This document shows, piece by piece, positions 26,578 through 35,854 of a DNA stretch of 64,000 nt; within the stretch, counting starts at the first letter, position 1, and the number at the start of each line of letters is the position of its first letter. The stretch spans positions 124,001 through 188,000 of the forward strand of contig JAFEDR010000012.1 in the NCBI GenBank assembly GCA_018241525.1. Reading direction: 5' to 3'. The DNA is from Pseudomonadota bacterium. Its GTDB lineage: Bacteria > Pseudomonadota > Gammaproteobacteria > Steroidobacterales > Steroidobacteraceae. Position numbers and translations under genes: made by a program. The notes under the pieces were generated by a model. It was not told the DNA's origin. It saw only the letters and a list, made by a program, of their open reading frames with translations, and did no database searches.

Positions 26578-27453
26578 ATGGACCAGCGGCTCGCGGACGT
26601 GCTGTCGGTGCTCGAGCTCGAGACGCTCGAGGTCAACCTGTTCCGCGGCGCGAGCCGCGACATCGGCAGCCCGCAGGTCTTCGGCGGGCAGGTGCTCGGC
26701 CAGGCACTGGTCGCGGCGTACCGCACGGTCGAGGCTCGCGATTGCCACTCGCTGCACGCCTACTTCCTGCGGCGCGGCGACTTCAACGCGCCGATCGTCT
26801 ACCAGGTCGACCGCAGTCGCGACGGCCACAGCTTCAGCAGCCGGCGGGTGGTCGCGATCCAGCACGGCGAGCAGATCTTCCACATGTCGTGCTCGTTCCA
26901 GGTGGCGGAGGCCGGCATGGAGCACTCGGCGCCGATGCCGCAGGTGCCGCCGCCGGAGGGACTCGCGGACTTCGAGTCGTACCACGAGGAGATCCTCGCC
27001 GACCTGCCCGAGAAGGTGCGGCGCTTCTTCGAGCACCGCCGGCCGTTCGAGTTCCGTCCGGTGCGCAAGCCGAACTACCTGAACCCGGTGCCGCTGCCGC
27101 CGCAGAAGCAGGTCTGGTTCCGGGCCGTCGACCGGGTGCCGGGCGACGATGCCTGGCTGCACCGCTGCCTGCTCGCCTACGTCTCCGACTACAACCTGCT
27201 GGACACCGCGACGCTGCCGCACGCGCGCTCGTTCCTGCACCTGCAGATGGCCAGCATCGATCACGCGATGTGGTTCCACCGGCCGTTCCGCGTCGACGAC
27301 TGGCTGCTGTACGCGGTCGACAGCCCGAGCGCGTCGGGTGCGCGCGGCTTCGCGCGCGGCTCGATCTACACGCGCGACGGCTGCCTGGTCGCGAGCACCG
27401 CGCAGGAGGGCCTGATCCGCCCGCGCGAGACCGCGGAACCGCCGGTCGGCTGA
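26578..27453 (+). CDS. tesB: Acyl-CoA thioesterase II
   Basis: A 291-residue double-hotdog thioesterase matching TesB along its length: NLFRGASRDIGSPQVFGGQVLGQAL near the N-terminus, SLHAYFLRRGD, YQVDRSRDGHSFSSRRV, and in the second hotdog ASIDHAMWFHRPFR with the catalytic Asp, then a SGARGFARG loop and STAQEGLIR with the catalytic Gln. It releases fatty acids from medium- and long-chain acyl-CoA in the cytoplasm. It converges on the DUF748 gene with only four bases between the stops. Its nearness to the lipid operon on the other strand is suggestive but not evidence of joint function. Confidence 0.96.
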   Translation: MDQRLADVLSVLELETLEVNLFRGASRDIGSPQVFGGQVLGQALVAAYRTVEARDCHSLHAYFLRRGDFNAPIVYQVDRSRDGHSFSSRRVVAIQHGEQIFHMSCSFQVAEAGMEHSAPMPQVPPPEGLADFESYHEEILADLPEKVRRFFEHRRPFEFRPVRKPNYLNPVPLPPQKQVWFRAVDRVPGDDAWLHRCLLAYVSDYNLLDTATLPHARSFLHLQMASIDHAMWFHRPFRVDDWLLYAVDSPSASGARGFARGSIYTRDGCLVASTAQEGLIRPRETAEPPVG

Positions 27454-27457
27454 ACGT

Positions 27458-30400
27458 TCAGTGCAGCGCGAGCTGCATGCGCACCGGCCCCGTGGCGGTG
27501 GCCGCCGGCGGCGCCTTGATGATGAACACCCGGCCCGGATCGATGCCGGTGCCATCGAGGAGCGCGGCCTGCACGGCGCTCGCGCGCGCCTGCGCGAGCG
27601 CGTCGACCTCGGCTGGCTCGGCCGCGTCGCGCGGCTTGAGCTCGCCCTCGAGCCAGCTGATCGCGGCGGCGTTCGCGTCGGGTGGCGGGGCGTCCTTGGC
27701 GACCGCCGGCGCCGGCGGCTGCGCGCGGTGCCCGAAGGCCTGGGCATAGGCCTCCTCGAGCAGCGCCCGGTAATCCTTCGGTGACCCGAGCAGTCGTTCC
27801 ACGGCACCCGGCTCGGACGCCTGCTTGCCGAGTCGCTTCGCCGCGCGGGCGGCGATGTCGTCCCGCCACTTGCGCTCGCCGAGCGCCGCGACGTCCGCAG
27901 CCGGCGCGGCCACGAGCGGCACGTCGACGCTGAGGCCGGGACGCGCATCGAGAGCCTTGACGAGGCTGCCGAGCTTGCCGTGCGAGGTGGCATCGAGCGC
28001 GGCGCTGCCGGCGCCGAAATCGATGTAGGACATCTCCTCGCCGCCGCCGAACAGCCGGCCGAGCAGCGCGAACGGCGCCGTGACCGCCTTCTCGATCAGG
28101 TTCACGACGACTTTCCAGACGATCGGCCCGAGGCGGAACTTCGGATCGTCGAGGCTGCCGCTGACCGGCAGGTCGAGCTCGATCACGCCGTTGCGGTCCT
28201 TGAGCAGCGCGATCGCGAGCTTGACCGGCAGGCTGGTGGCCTCCGGGCTGTCGACGCGCTCGCCGAGCTGCAGCTGGTTCACGACGATGCGGTGATCGGC
28301 CGTCAGCTTGCGGTTCTCGACCAGGTAGTTGAGGTCGACGGACAGCTTGCCCTTGTCGATCTGGTAGCCCGCGAACTTGCCGGAGTACGGCGACAGCACG
28401 CCGAGCTCGACGTTCTTGAAGCTCATCTTGATGTTCGTGTACGCGACCGCGGCCAGGAAGTTCACCGTGCCCTCGATCGTGGCCGGCGCGTAGCGGTCGA
28501 CCTTGCCCTCGAGCTTCACCTCGGCGCGCGAGTCGGCCTTGCCCGACAGCCCGCGGATCGTGCCGGCGAGGTCCTGGATGCCGGTGGAGACGTTCGGCTT
28601 GATCGAGAAGTCCGAGAAGTTCATCGATCCGTCGCGGATGCGCACCAGGCCGATCTCGAGCGGCAGCGCGGTGGCTTTGGGTGGCGGTGCGGCCGCCGCC
28701 GCCGCGGGCGGCGGCGCCTCGGCGACGATCGCGGTGCCGCCGCTCGGCGAGTCGGCCGGCGCCACCACCGGCGGCGGTTCGTGCGGCTTCAGCACCTGGG
28801 CGAGGTTCGTCTGCCCGTTCGAGCCGATGATCACGCGAGCGTAGGGCTCGCCGACCTGGACTTCGCGAATCCGGATCGCCAGCGGCGCGGCCTGCACGCG
28901 CATCCCGAGCGCGCGCACGCTCTGCCACTTGATGAAGTCCTCCTCGAGCGCATTGTCGACCGTGCGCAGCGTCTCGACCGCCGCATCGCCCTGGAACTCC
29001 GCCTTGCCGCCGGCCGCGATCGTCAGCGAGCCCTTGGCGCTCGCCGCGCCGCTCTTGATCGTCATCGCCGTCGCGCCTTCGAGGTAGGGCTGCAGCGCGA
29101 CGAGCCCGAGGCCGGTGGCCTCGAGGTCGAGGCGGCCGGTGAGCGGCGCGGGCGTCAGCGTGCCCTTGACCGAGGCGTGTCCGTCGTCGTTGATCGTGAC
29201 CGCGGCGCTGACCGCGAGCGGCCCGGCCGCGGGCCAGGCGAAACCGCCGACGCCGACGTCGAGCGCCGCCAGGTGGAAGGTCGCGGGTCGGTGCGGCGAG
29301 CGATCCTCGAAGCGCACGTCGCCGCCGGTCACCTTCACGTCGGGCACGCTGACCTGCCAGGCGGGTGTCGAGGCGCCGCCCGCCGGCGGCGCCGTCGCGA
29401 CCGGTTTCACGGCCGGCGTTGCGGCCAGCGTTGCGGCTGGCGTCGCTGCAGCGGGAGCGGACGGTGATCGCACCAGCCGCTCGAGATTGACCGCGCCGGA
29501 GCGCTCGCGCCAGGCGTGCACCGCCGGATGCTCGACCAGCACGTGCTCGACGACGACGCTCGCGCGCGCCAGGTTGATCGCCGTGCCGCTGACGGCGACC
29601 TTCGGCAGCACCACCCAGCTTTCGCTCTCGCCCGGCGCGCGCAGCTCGAGCCCGCTCGCGGCGAGCTCCGCGACTTTGACGTTGAGGTCGACGCCGTGAT
29701 CGCGTTCGGCGAATTCGTAGGCACCGCGGATGTCGAAGCTGCCGGCGGCGAGCGTCACGGGCAGCGCCGGTCCCGCCGCCTCGGCGATGGTCGCGGCCAG
29801 CAGGTGCCCGATCTGGAAGCTGCCCTGCGACTCGAGCACCGGCGCGAGGCCGAAGGTGCCCGCCCATTCGAGGGTCTCGCCGTCGGTCGACCGTGCCGAC
29901 AGCCGGTACGCATTGCCCTCGCTGCGGGTGCTGAAATCGCGCAGCGTGAATGTGATCGGCTGCAGCGTGAGGTCGAGCGTGCTGTGGCCGCTCCGGTCCA
30001 CGAAGCGGGTCTTGCCGCCGCGGATCGCCAGCTCGCCGATCCAGACCTTCGGCGGCGCCGCCGGCTTCTCGCTCGCCGGTGCCGGAGCGGGCGGCACGAG
30101 ATCGAGGACGTTGAAGGCGCCGTTGGGGCGCCGCAGCAGGTTCAGGTACGGCGCATCGAGCGCGATCGCCTGGACGTCAGCGCCGAGGCGGACGAGCGAA
30201 CGAACGGAAAGGTTGACGTACAGCCGCTCGAAGCCGAGCAGCGGCGAGCCGTCCGCGTCCGGGATCGCGAGCCGTTCGAGCGTGAGCTCGAGCGTGAACG
30301 GATTGAAGCGGACGGCGCCGAGCTCGAGCGTGCGGTGGTACTGGCTGCCGACGTAGTCGCGCAGGCCATTCGCGACCAGCCGCGGCACCCAGAGGAAGCC

Positions 30401-30481
30401 CGCCGCCGCGTAGGCGGCGAGGACGAGCGCCGTCACGCCCCAGGTCCACGGGCTTCGCAGGAAACGCGGCACGGTCGGCAT
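27458..30481 (-). CDS. DUF748 AsmA-like envelope protein
   Basis: A 1007-residue protein with one N-terminal membrane helix (about residues 13-32) and a long periplasmic body. Its opening (GLRDYVGSQYHRTLELGAVRFNPFTLELTLERLAI) and end (LLGSPKDYRALLEEAYAQAFG region) are those of DUF748 proteins. Repeated beta-strand units and two Ala/Pro-rich linkers near 340-375 and 585-615 fit the AsmA-like repeating beta-groove fold. Relatives in the AsmA superfamily are implicated in moving phospholipids between membranes. It is the last gene of the leftward lipid operon, 21 bases after a GNAT gene, so a lipid-transport role would fit but is inferred. Confidence 0.85.
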   Translation of the reverse strand: MPTVPRFLRSPWTWGVTALVLAAYAAAGFLWVPRLVANGLRDYVGSQYHRTLELGAVRFNPFTLELTLERLAIPDADGSPLLGFERLYVNLSVRSLVRLGADVQAIALDAPYLNLLRRPNGAFNVLDLVPPAPAPASEKPAAPPKVWIGELAIRGGKTRFVDRSGHSTLDLTLQPITFTLRDFSTRSEGNAYRLSARSTDGETLEWAGTFGLAPVLESQGSFQIGHLLAATIAEAAGPALPVTLAAGSFDIRGAYEFAERDHGVDLNVKVAELAASGLELRAPGESESWVVLPKVAVSGTAINLARASVVVEHVLVEHPAVHAWRERSGAVNLERLVRSPSAPAAATPAATLAATPAVKPVATAPPAGGASTPAWQVSVPDVKVTGGDVRFEDRSPHRPATFHLAALDVGVGGFAWPAAGPLAVSAAVTINDDGHASVKGTLTPAPLTGRLDLEATGLGLVALQPYLEGATAMTIKSGAASAKGSLTIAAGGKAEFQGDAAVETLRTVDNALEEDFIKWQSVRALGMRVQAAPLAIRIREVQVGEPYARVIIGSNGQTNLAQVLKPHEPPPVVAPADSPSGGTAIVAEAPPPAAAAAAPPPKATALPLEIGLVRIRDGSMNFSDFSIKPNVSTGIQDLAGTIRGLSGKADSRAEVKLEGKVDRYAPATIEGTVNFLAAVAYTNIKMSFKNVELGVLSPYSGKFAGYQIDKGKLSVDLNYLVENRKLTADHRIVVNQLQLGERVDSPEATSLPVKLAIALLKDRNGVIELDLPVSGSLDDPKFRLGPIVWKVVVNLIEKAVTAPFALLGRLFGGGEEMSYIDFGAGSAALDATSHGKLGSLVKALDARPGLSVDVPLVAAPAADVAALGERKWRDDIAARAAKRLGKQASEPGAVERLLGSPKDYRALLEEAYAQAFGHRAQPPAPAVAKDAPPPDANAAAISWLEGELKPRDAAEPAEVDALAQARASAVQAALLDGTGIDPGRVFIIKAPPAATATGPVRMQLALH

Positions 30482-30502
30482 CGTCGGGTCCCTCGGTGCC
30501 GA

Positions 30503-31072
30503 TCATGATCCGCGACCGCGCCCGGCCGCGCAAGGCGGTGAAAGCGAAGCCCAGCGCTCCCGGTCGATGACGTAGCGGTGGCAGTCGCGGATCGCGGCGG
30601 GTGTGCGCAGGTGGCGCCGCATCAGGCCGTCCCAGACGAATCCCGCCTTCTCGAGCACCCGGCGCGAGCGGTCGTTCTCGATGGCCACCACCGCCGCGAG
30701 CCGGCGCAGGCCGAGCTGGCCGAAGCCGAATTCGACCAGGGCGCAGGCGAGCTCGGTACCGTAGCCGTGGCCCCAGTGGCGCGGTGCGAGCATGTAGCCG
30801 ATGTCGCCCGAGCGCGCGCCGTCGAGGGCCAGGTCGCAGGCGCCGACCAGCCGGCCGCCGCGCCGCAGCTCGACGGCGAGTTCGTAGGAGCGGCGGCGGC
30901 GCGCCGGCGCCGTACCGGCGCGGCGCACCGCTTCGAGCGCCCGGGTCTCCGTCGGTGTGTACTCGAGGATGCGCTCGTCGCGCGTCAGCGCGCGCACGGC
31001 CGCGAGGTCGCCCGGCACGAATTCCCGCAGGCGCAGCCGCCGGGTGAGGACCGGCAGGAGCACGGCAGTCAC
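30503..31072 (-). CDS. GNAT-family N-acetyltransferase, RimJ/RimL-like
   Basis: A 189-residue acetyltransferase. Landmarks are LTRRLRLREFVPGDLAAVRAL near the start, GDIGYMLAPRHWGHGYGTELACALVEFGF with the acetyl-CoA-binding GHGYGTE loop, and the NDRSRRVLEKAGFVWDGLMRRHL motif of the RimJ/RimL group, which acetylates protein N-termini or small amines. The substrate is unknown. It is sandwiched between the FAD-linked oxidase (13 bases upstream) and DUF748 (21 bases downstream), so it is very probably transcribed with the lipid operon. Confidence 0.85.
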   Translation of the reverse strand: MTAVLLPVLTRRLRLREFVPGDLAAVRALTRDERILEYTPTETRALEAVRRAGTAPARRRRSYELAVELRRGGRLVGACDLALDGARSGDIGYMLAPRHWGHGYGTELACALVEFGFGQLGLRRLAAVVAIENDRSRRVLEKAGFVWDGLMRRHLRTPAAIRDCHRYVIDRERWASLSPPCAAGRGRGS

Positions 31073-31085
31073 GCGCGCGCCGCGC

Positions 31086-32540
31086 TCAAGCGCCCGGCAC
31101 CGCCAGCACCTTGCCGGGGTTCATGATGCCGAGCGGGTCGAGCGCGCGCTTCACGGCGCGCATGACGTCGAGCGCCACGGCGTCCTCGTAGCGCTCGAGC
31201 TCGCCGGTCTTCAGGCGGCCGATGCCGTGCTCGGCGCTGAAGCTGCCGCCGAGCTCGGCGACGAGGTCGTGGACCGCGCGCTGCACCTCGGGGGCGCGCG
31301 CCAGGAACGCGCGCTCGACCTCGCTGCCGCGCGCGGTGCCGGGCGGCGGACTGAGGTTGAAATGGAGGTTGCCGTCGCCGACGTGGCCGTAGCCGACCAC
31401 CCGGGCGCCGGGCTGGAGCCCCGCGAGCAGTGTCGTCGCGCGTGCCACGAATTCCGCCAGCCGCCCGACCGGCAGCGAGACGTCGTGCTTGATCGAGGCG
31501 CCGGCCCGGGTCTGGGCCTCCGGGATCCCCTCGCGCAGTGCCCAGAAGGCCTCGCGCTCGGCGCCGGACTTCGCCACCACCGCATCGGTCAGCCCGCCGC
31601 GGTCGCTCGCCTCGGACAGGAACTCGGTGAAGCGCGCGCCGAGTTCGGGCCAGGGCTCGGGTGCGGCGAGCTCGACCAGCACCAGCGCGGGCGGGGTCGC
31701 GCTGAACGGTTGCACGCTGCCCGGCAGATGCTCCCGCGCGAGTGCCAGCGCCGCCGCGGGCACGTACTCGAATCCCTCGACCGCGTCGCCGAAGCGATCG
31801 CGCACCCGGCCGAGCAGGCCGACCGCCTCGGCCATGCCGCCGACCGCCACCAGGGCGGTCACGTAATCGGCGGGGCGCGGGAACAGCTTGAGGCACGCGC
31901 CGGTGATCACGCCGAGCGTGCCCTCGGCGCCGAGGAACAGCTGCTTGACGTCGTAGCCGGTGTTGTCCTTGCGCAGGCTGCGCAGCTGGTCGAGCACGCG
32001 GCCATCCGGCAGCACCACCTCGAGTCCGAGCACCAGCTCGCGCATCATCCCGTAGCGCAGCACGGCGGTGCCGCCGGCGTTGGTCGAGAGATTGCCGCCG
32101 ATCTGGCAGCTGCCTTCCGAGCCGAGCGACAGCGGGAAGAGCCGCCCGGCCGCCGCGGCCGCCGCGGCCGCCGCGGCGAGCGTGACGCCGGCGTCGACCG
32201 TCATCGAATAGCCGGCGCCGTCCACTGCCCGCACCCGCTGCAGCCGGCCGAGGCTGAGCACGATCTCCTCGCCCGAGGCGCCGGGCGTCGCGCCGCCGCA
32301 GTAGCTCGTGTTGCCGCCGTGCGGCACGATCGCGATGCGCTCGCGCGCGCAGATCCCCACCACGGCCGCGACCTCCGCCACCGACTTCGGCCGCGCAACG
32401 AGCGCGCACGCGCCGCGGTAGAGGCCGCGGAAGTCGCGCAGGTAGGGCTCGACGTCGCCGCTGGCATCGAGCCAGCCGCCGGGGCCGAGCGCGGCGCGCA
32501 GCGCCGCGAGGGCGGCCGGGGTCGGCGGCCGGGTGCTCAA
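31086..32540 (-). CDS. FAD-linked oxidase of the GlcD/D-lactate dehydrogenase family
   Basis: A 484-residue flavoprotein with an N-terminal PCMH-type FAD domain (IVPHGGNTSYCGGATPG, LGSEGSCQIGGNLSTNAGG, FLGAEGTLGVITG) and a C-terminal domain with GYGHVGDGNLHFN, SAEHGIGRLKTGEL and DPLGIMNPGKVL. The family oxidises D-2-hydroxy acids (glycolate, D-lactate, D-2-hydroxyglutarate). A run of about a dozen Ala near residue 125 comes from GCCGCG repeats at 32148-32180. No ATG suits; TTG at 32540 overlaps the Cfa-homologue stop as TTGA, matching the coupling style of this operon. A FAD oxidase after a Cfa-like gene also recalls the two-gene systems that reduce methylene-fatty acids, but the domain type argues for hydroxy acids. 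Confidence 0.85.
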   Translation of the reverse strand: MSTRPPTPAALAALRAALGPGGWLDASGDVEPYLRDFRGLYRGACALVARPKSVAEVAAVVGICARERIAIVPHGGNTSYCGGATPGASGEEIVLSLGRLQRVRAVDGAGYSMTVDAGVTLAAAAAAAAAAGRLFPLSLGSEGSCQIGGNLSTNAGGTAVLRYGMMRELVLGLEVVLPDGRVLDQLRSLRKDNTGYDVKQLFLGAEGTLGVITGACLKLFPRPADYVTALVAVGGMAEAVGLLGRVRDRFGDAVEGFEYVPAAALALAREHLPGSVQPFSATPPALVLVELAAPEPWPELGARFTEFLSEASDRGGLTDAVVAKSGAEREAFWALREGIPEAQTRAGASIKHDVSLPVGRLAEFVARATTLLAGLQPGARVVGYGHVGDGNLHFNLSPPPGTARGSEVERAFLARAPEVQRAVHDLVAELGGSFSAEHGIGRLKTGELERYEDAVALDVMRAVKRALDPLGIMNPGKVLAVPGA

Positions 32541-33820
32541 GGTGCCGCGCCCACGAACGGCGCGCGCCGGCAGCCGGGCTTGGTCAGCAGCAGCTGCACG
32601 TCGCCGAGCTGGCGCTCGGCGAAGCCGCCCTCGCAATAGCACAGGTAGAAGTCCCACAGCCGCAGGAACTCCTCCGGGTAGCCGAGCGCGCGCACCTCGG
32701 CGAGCCGGGCGTGCACGTTGCGTCGCCAGTCGCGCAGCGTCGCGGCGTAGTGCGGGCCGATGTCCTCGAGGTCGTAGATCTTGAGGTCCGTGACCCGCGC
32801 GAGCGCGGCCGCGATGGCCGTCACCGAGGGGATGAAGCTGCCGGGAAAGACGTAGCGCTGGATGAAATCGACCGAGCGCAGCGCCGCCTCGTAGTACTGG
32901 TCCTGCAGCGTGATCGCCTGCAGCAGCATCGCGCCGTCGGGCCGCAGCAGCCGGCTGCAGCAGGCGAGATACGTCTCGAGGTAGCGGGCGCCGACCGCCT
33001 CGATCATCTCGACCGAGACCAGCTTGTCGTAGCGCCCCCGCAGGTCGCGGTAGTCCTCGAGCCGCAGGTCGATGCGCTCGCCGAGCCCGGCGGCATCGAT
33101 CGCGGCGCGTGCGTAGGCGTGCTGTTCGGCCGAGATCGTCGTGGTCGTCACCCGGCAGCCGTAGTGGCGGGCCGCGTGGATCGCGAGACCGCCCCAGCCG
33201 GTGCCGATCTCGAGCAGCTGCTCGCCCGGGCGCAGGTCCAGCTTGCGGCAGATGACGTCGAACTTGGCCTGCTGCGCCGCCTCGAGCGTGCTCGCCGGCG
33301 TCGGGTAGATCGCGCAGGAGTAGGCCATCGTCGGGTCGAGCATCAGGCGGAAGAAATCGTTGCCGAGGTCGTAGTGGGCGGCGATGTTGCGGCGGCTGCC
33401 GGCGCGCGTGTTGCGGTTGGCGTGGTGCAGCAGCCGGGCCAGCGGTGCGCCCAGCCGGGCGAGCCCGCGGTCGAGCCCGGCGAGCACCGCGCGGTTGCGC
33501 ACCAGCAGCCGGACGAGCGCCACCAAGTCCGGCGAGCGCCAGTGGCCGCCGACGTAGCTCTCGCCCGCGCCAAGCGTGCCGCCGAACGCCGCGTCGGCCC
33601 AGAACGTCGGCTCCAGGACCTCGAGCGTCGCGGCGAGGCCGTCGGCCGCTGCCGGACGGCCGAACACATGCTGCGTGCCGCCCTCGAGCAGGGTCAGCTG
33701 GCCCTCCTGCAGGGTCTCGAGTCGCGCCAGCAGCAGACGCCGCGCCAGCGCGGCGAGACCCCGCACGCGGGCGCGCGGCGGCGCGAGCCCGGCGGGGCCC
33801 GGGATGATGCTCTCTTTCAT
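32537..33820 (-). CDS. Cyclopropane-fatty-acyl-phospholipid synthase family methyltransferase (QAIT variant)
   Basis: A 427-residue SAM-dependent methyltransferase acting on unsaturated acyl chains of membrane phospholipid. The SAM motif is LLEIGTGWGGLAI (about 202-214). Compared with E. coli Cfa bicarbonate-site residues, Cys169 (YSCAIY), Glu274 (VEMIEAVG), Ile303 and Tyr358 are present, but the His position is Gln301 (LLQAIT). That variant recalls the UfaA1 group that makes methyl-branched products, so the product could be methylated rather than cyclopropanated. Starts at ATG 33820, overlapping the DUF1365 stop (ATGA), and ends in a TTGA overlap with the FAD oxidase. The gene symbol cfa is withheld for that reason. 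Confidence 0.9.
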   Translation of the reverse strand: MKESIIPGPAGLAPPRARVRGLAALARRLLLARLETLQEGQLTLLEGGTQHVFGRPAAADGLAATLEVLEPTFWADAAFGGTLGAGESYVGGHWRSPDLVALVRLLVRNRAVLAGLDRGLARLGAPLARLLHHANRNTRAGSRRNIAAHYDLGNDFFRLMLDPTMAYSCAIYPTPASTLEAAQQAKFDVICRKLDLRPGEQLLEIGTGWGGLAIHAARHYGCRVTTTTISAEQHAYARAAIDAAGLGERIDLRLEDYRDLRGRYDKLVSVEMIEAVGARYLETYLACCSRLLRPDGAMLLQAITLQDQYYEAALRSVDFIQRYVFPGSFIPSVTAIAAALARVTDLKIYDLEDIGPHYAATLRDWRRNVHARLAEVRALGYPEEFLRLWDFYLCYCEGGFAERQLGDVQLLLTKPGCRRAPFVGAAP

Positions 33821-34566
33821 GCACGCTCCGGGTGCGGGTGGAACGGCGTGCGCTTCAGCCATAGCCGCAGCGCCTGCCAGTAGATCTTGGCGACGACGCC
33901 CGCCGTCAGCAACGGGAATCGCGCGAGCGCGAGCGCGAGGCTCGCCGCCCCGATCGGGCGGCGCTGGAGGCCGAGGCTCGCGTCGAAGACGAGCGCGCCC
34001 TGGCGGCGATTGCGCATCAGCACCTCGAGCCGCTCGCCGGGCTCGCCGAAGCGCCACTCGTAGTCGAGGTCCATGGGCAGGAACGGCGAGACGTGGAATT
34101 CCTTGCCGAAGCGCCAGACGTGCGCACCGGCCTCGCGGGTCGCCGCGGCGACGGGCAGCACGTAGGCGTGCCGTTCCTGCCACGGGGTGTTGGTGATCTC
34201 GGCGACGATCGCCTCGAGCGCGCCGGCGGCATCGTGGCAGTAGTAGAACACCACGGGATTGAAGCAGAAGCCGAAGTGGCTCAGGTGGGCGAGCAGGAAC
34301 ACCGCGCCCGCCGGGCGATGGCCGGTGCGGGCGGCGACCAGGTCGCGTACCGCCGCCTCGAGTGGCCGGTCGTGCGGTCCGAGAAAGTCGCGCCGCCGGA
34401 AGCGCACCGGCGCCGGGCGGCGCGTCGACCAGAGCCAGCGGCCGGCGAACACCGCGTCGAGCTCGGCGAGGTCGAGCCAGACGAGACAGGTCCGGTAGCG
34501 GAAGCGGTGCGCCCGCGGCCCGCTGCGCCGGTGGCTAACCGAACCCAGGTACAGCGCGCTCTGCAT
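33817..34566 (-). CDS. DUF1365 family protein
   Basis: A 249-residue protein of DUF1365. Its start, MQSALYLGSVSHRRSGPRAH, and the motifs HLSHFGFCFNPVVFYYCHD, EITNTPWQERHAYVLP, KEFHVSPFLPMDLDYEWRF and KIYWQALRLWLKRTPFHPH are family hallmarks. Its biochemical role is unknown, but it is a constant companion of Cfa-like methyltransferases and flavin amine-oxidase-like proteins (for example beside ufaA1 in mycobacteria), so a step in acyl-chain modification is likely. The first 32 bases overlap the end of the preceding flavoprotein gene, and its stop overlaps the methyltransferase start, implying tight coupling. The frame extends upstream to 34689 but only ATG 34566 begins the conserved region. 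Confidence 0.92.
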   Translation of the reverse strand: MQSALYLGSVSHRRSGPRAHRFRYRTCLVWLDLAELDAVFAGRWLWSTRRPAPVRFRRRDFLGPHDRPLEAAVRDLVAARTGHRPAGAVFLLAHLSHFGFCFNPVVFYYCHDAAGALEAIVAEITNTPWQERHAYVLPVAAATREAGAHVWRFGKEFHVSPFLPMDLDYEWRFGEPGERLEVLMRNRRQGALVFDASLGLQRRPIGAASLALALARFPLLTAGVVAKIYWQALRLWLKRTPFHPHPERA

Positions 34567-35854
34567 GCGCCCTCCAGCGCGCGAAGTGCCCGAGCGCCGC
34601 CTGTGCGCTGACGACGCCGTCCTCGTGGAACCCCGCGCCCCAGTATGCGCCGCAGTAGAAGCTGCGGCGCGCGCCGCTGATCTCGGCATGGCGCCGCTGC
34701 GCGGCGACCGCGGCCGGCGTGTAGACCGGGTGCGCGTACTCGAAGCGGCCGAGGACGGTGCGCGGGTCGATCCGGTCGCCGAGGTTCAGCGACACGAGGT
34801 AGCGCCGGCGGGTCGTAAGCGACTGCAGCACGTTCATGTCGTAGGTGAGTGCGCAGCCGGCGCCGCCGTCACGGCGCAGGTGGTAGTTCCAGGCGGCGCG
34901 CGCCCGGGGCACGCGCGGCAGTACGCGCGTATCGGTGTGCAGCAGCACCTCGTTCGGCCGGTACGCGAATGCGCCGAGCACCGCGCGCTCGGCCTCGTCC
35001 GCGTCGGCCAGCAGGCCGAGGGCGGTGTCGGCGTGGCAGGCGAACACCACCGCGTCGTGGTGCGCGAGCTCGCCTGCGCGCGTCCGCACCACGACCTCGT
35101 GCGGCGAGCGCTGGACCGACTCGACCGGCGTCGCCAGGCGCAGCCGCGCGGCGAACGGCGCCGTCAGCGCCCGCACGTAGGCGCGCGAGCCACCGCGGAT
35201 CGCGAGCCACTGCGGCCGGTCGTTGACGCTCAGGAAGCCGTGGCGGTGGAAGAAGTCGATGAAGAACCGCGCCGGGAAGCCGAGCAGCGCCCGCTCCTCG
35301 GCCGACCAGATCGCGCGGCCCATCGGCACGACGTAACGCTCGGTGAACGCCGTGCGGAAGCGTCCCGCGGCGAGCCACTCGCCGAGCGTCGTGTGCTCGT
35401 CGCCGGCCGCGAGGAACGCTGGTGCCTCGCGGTGGAACCGCAGGATGTCGAGCAGCATGCCGAGGAAGCCCGGCGAGACCAGGTTGCGCCGCTGCGCGAA
35501 CAGCGTGTTCAGGCTCGTGCCGTTGTACTCGAGCCCGCTGGCCTCGTGCTGCAGGCTGAAGCTCATGTTCGACGGCTGGGTGGCGACTCCCAGCCGCGCG
35601 AGCAGCGCGAGGAAGTTCGGGTAGGTCCAGGCGTTGCAGACGATGAAGCCGGTGTCGACCGCGACGGGCTCGGCGCCGCCGTCGTCGACGTCGACGGTGT
35701 GGGCGTGGCCGCCCGCCCAGTCGGCGGCCTCGTAGACCGTCACCGCGTGGGCCGGGTGCAGGCCGGCCGCGACCGTGAGTCCCGCGACCCCGGCGCCGAT
35801 CACGGCGACGCGGCAGGGTGCGCCGTCCGTGGCCGGCGCCGCGCGGGCGTTCAA
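34535..35854 (-). CDS. FAD/NAD-binding flavin amine-oxidase-like protein (COG2907)
   Basis: A 439-residue flavoprotein with an N-terminal Rossmann motif AVIGAGVAGLTVAAGL, YEAADWAGGHAHTVDV just after, VDTGFIVCNAWTYPNF, and a C-terminal flavin-binding end SFYCGAYWGAGFHEDGVVSAQ. This is COG2907, a flavin amine-oxidase-like group tied to cyclopropane or furan fatty acid genes; in Rhodobacter sphaeroides a related protein works with a methyltransferase to desaturate methylated acyl chains. No ATG or GTG precedes the Rossmann strand; TTG at 35854 overlaps the desaturase stop as TTGA. Its TAG lies inside the DUF1365 gene (32-base overlap). Confidence 0.88.
   Translation of the reverse strand: MNARAAPATDGAPCRVAVIGAGVAGLTVAAGLHPAHAVTVYEAADWAGGHAHTVDVDDGGAEPVAVDTGFIVCNAWTYPNFLALLARLGVATQPSNMSFSLQHEASGLEYNGTSLNTLFAQRRNLVSPGFLGMLLDILRFHREAPAFLAAGDEHTTLGEWLAAGRFRTAFTERYVVPMGRAIWSAEERALLGFPARFFIDFFHRHGFLSVNDRPQWLAIRGGSRAYVRALTAPFAARLRLATPVESVQRSPHEVVVRTRAGELAHHDAVVFACHADTALGLLADADEAERAVLGAFAYRPNEVLLHTDTRVLPRVPRARAAWNYHLRRDGGAGCALTYDMNVLQSLTTRRRYLVSLNLGDRIDPRTVLGRFEYAHPVYTPAAVAAQRRHAEISGARRSFYCGAYWGAGFHEDGVVSAQAALGHFARWRAHAERAVPGFG

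Noticed and set aside
30503..31072. The GNAT gene as an unrelated single gene
   Set aside because: Gaps of 13 and 21 bases to its neighbours on the same strand make co-transcription with the lipid operon more likely.
32148..32180. GCCGCG tandem repeat
   Set aside because: It encodes an alanine run in the FAD-linked oxidase and needs no other explanation in DNA of this composition.
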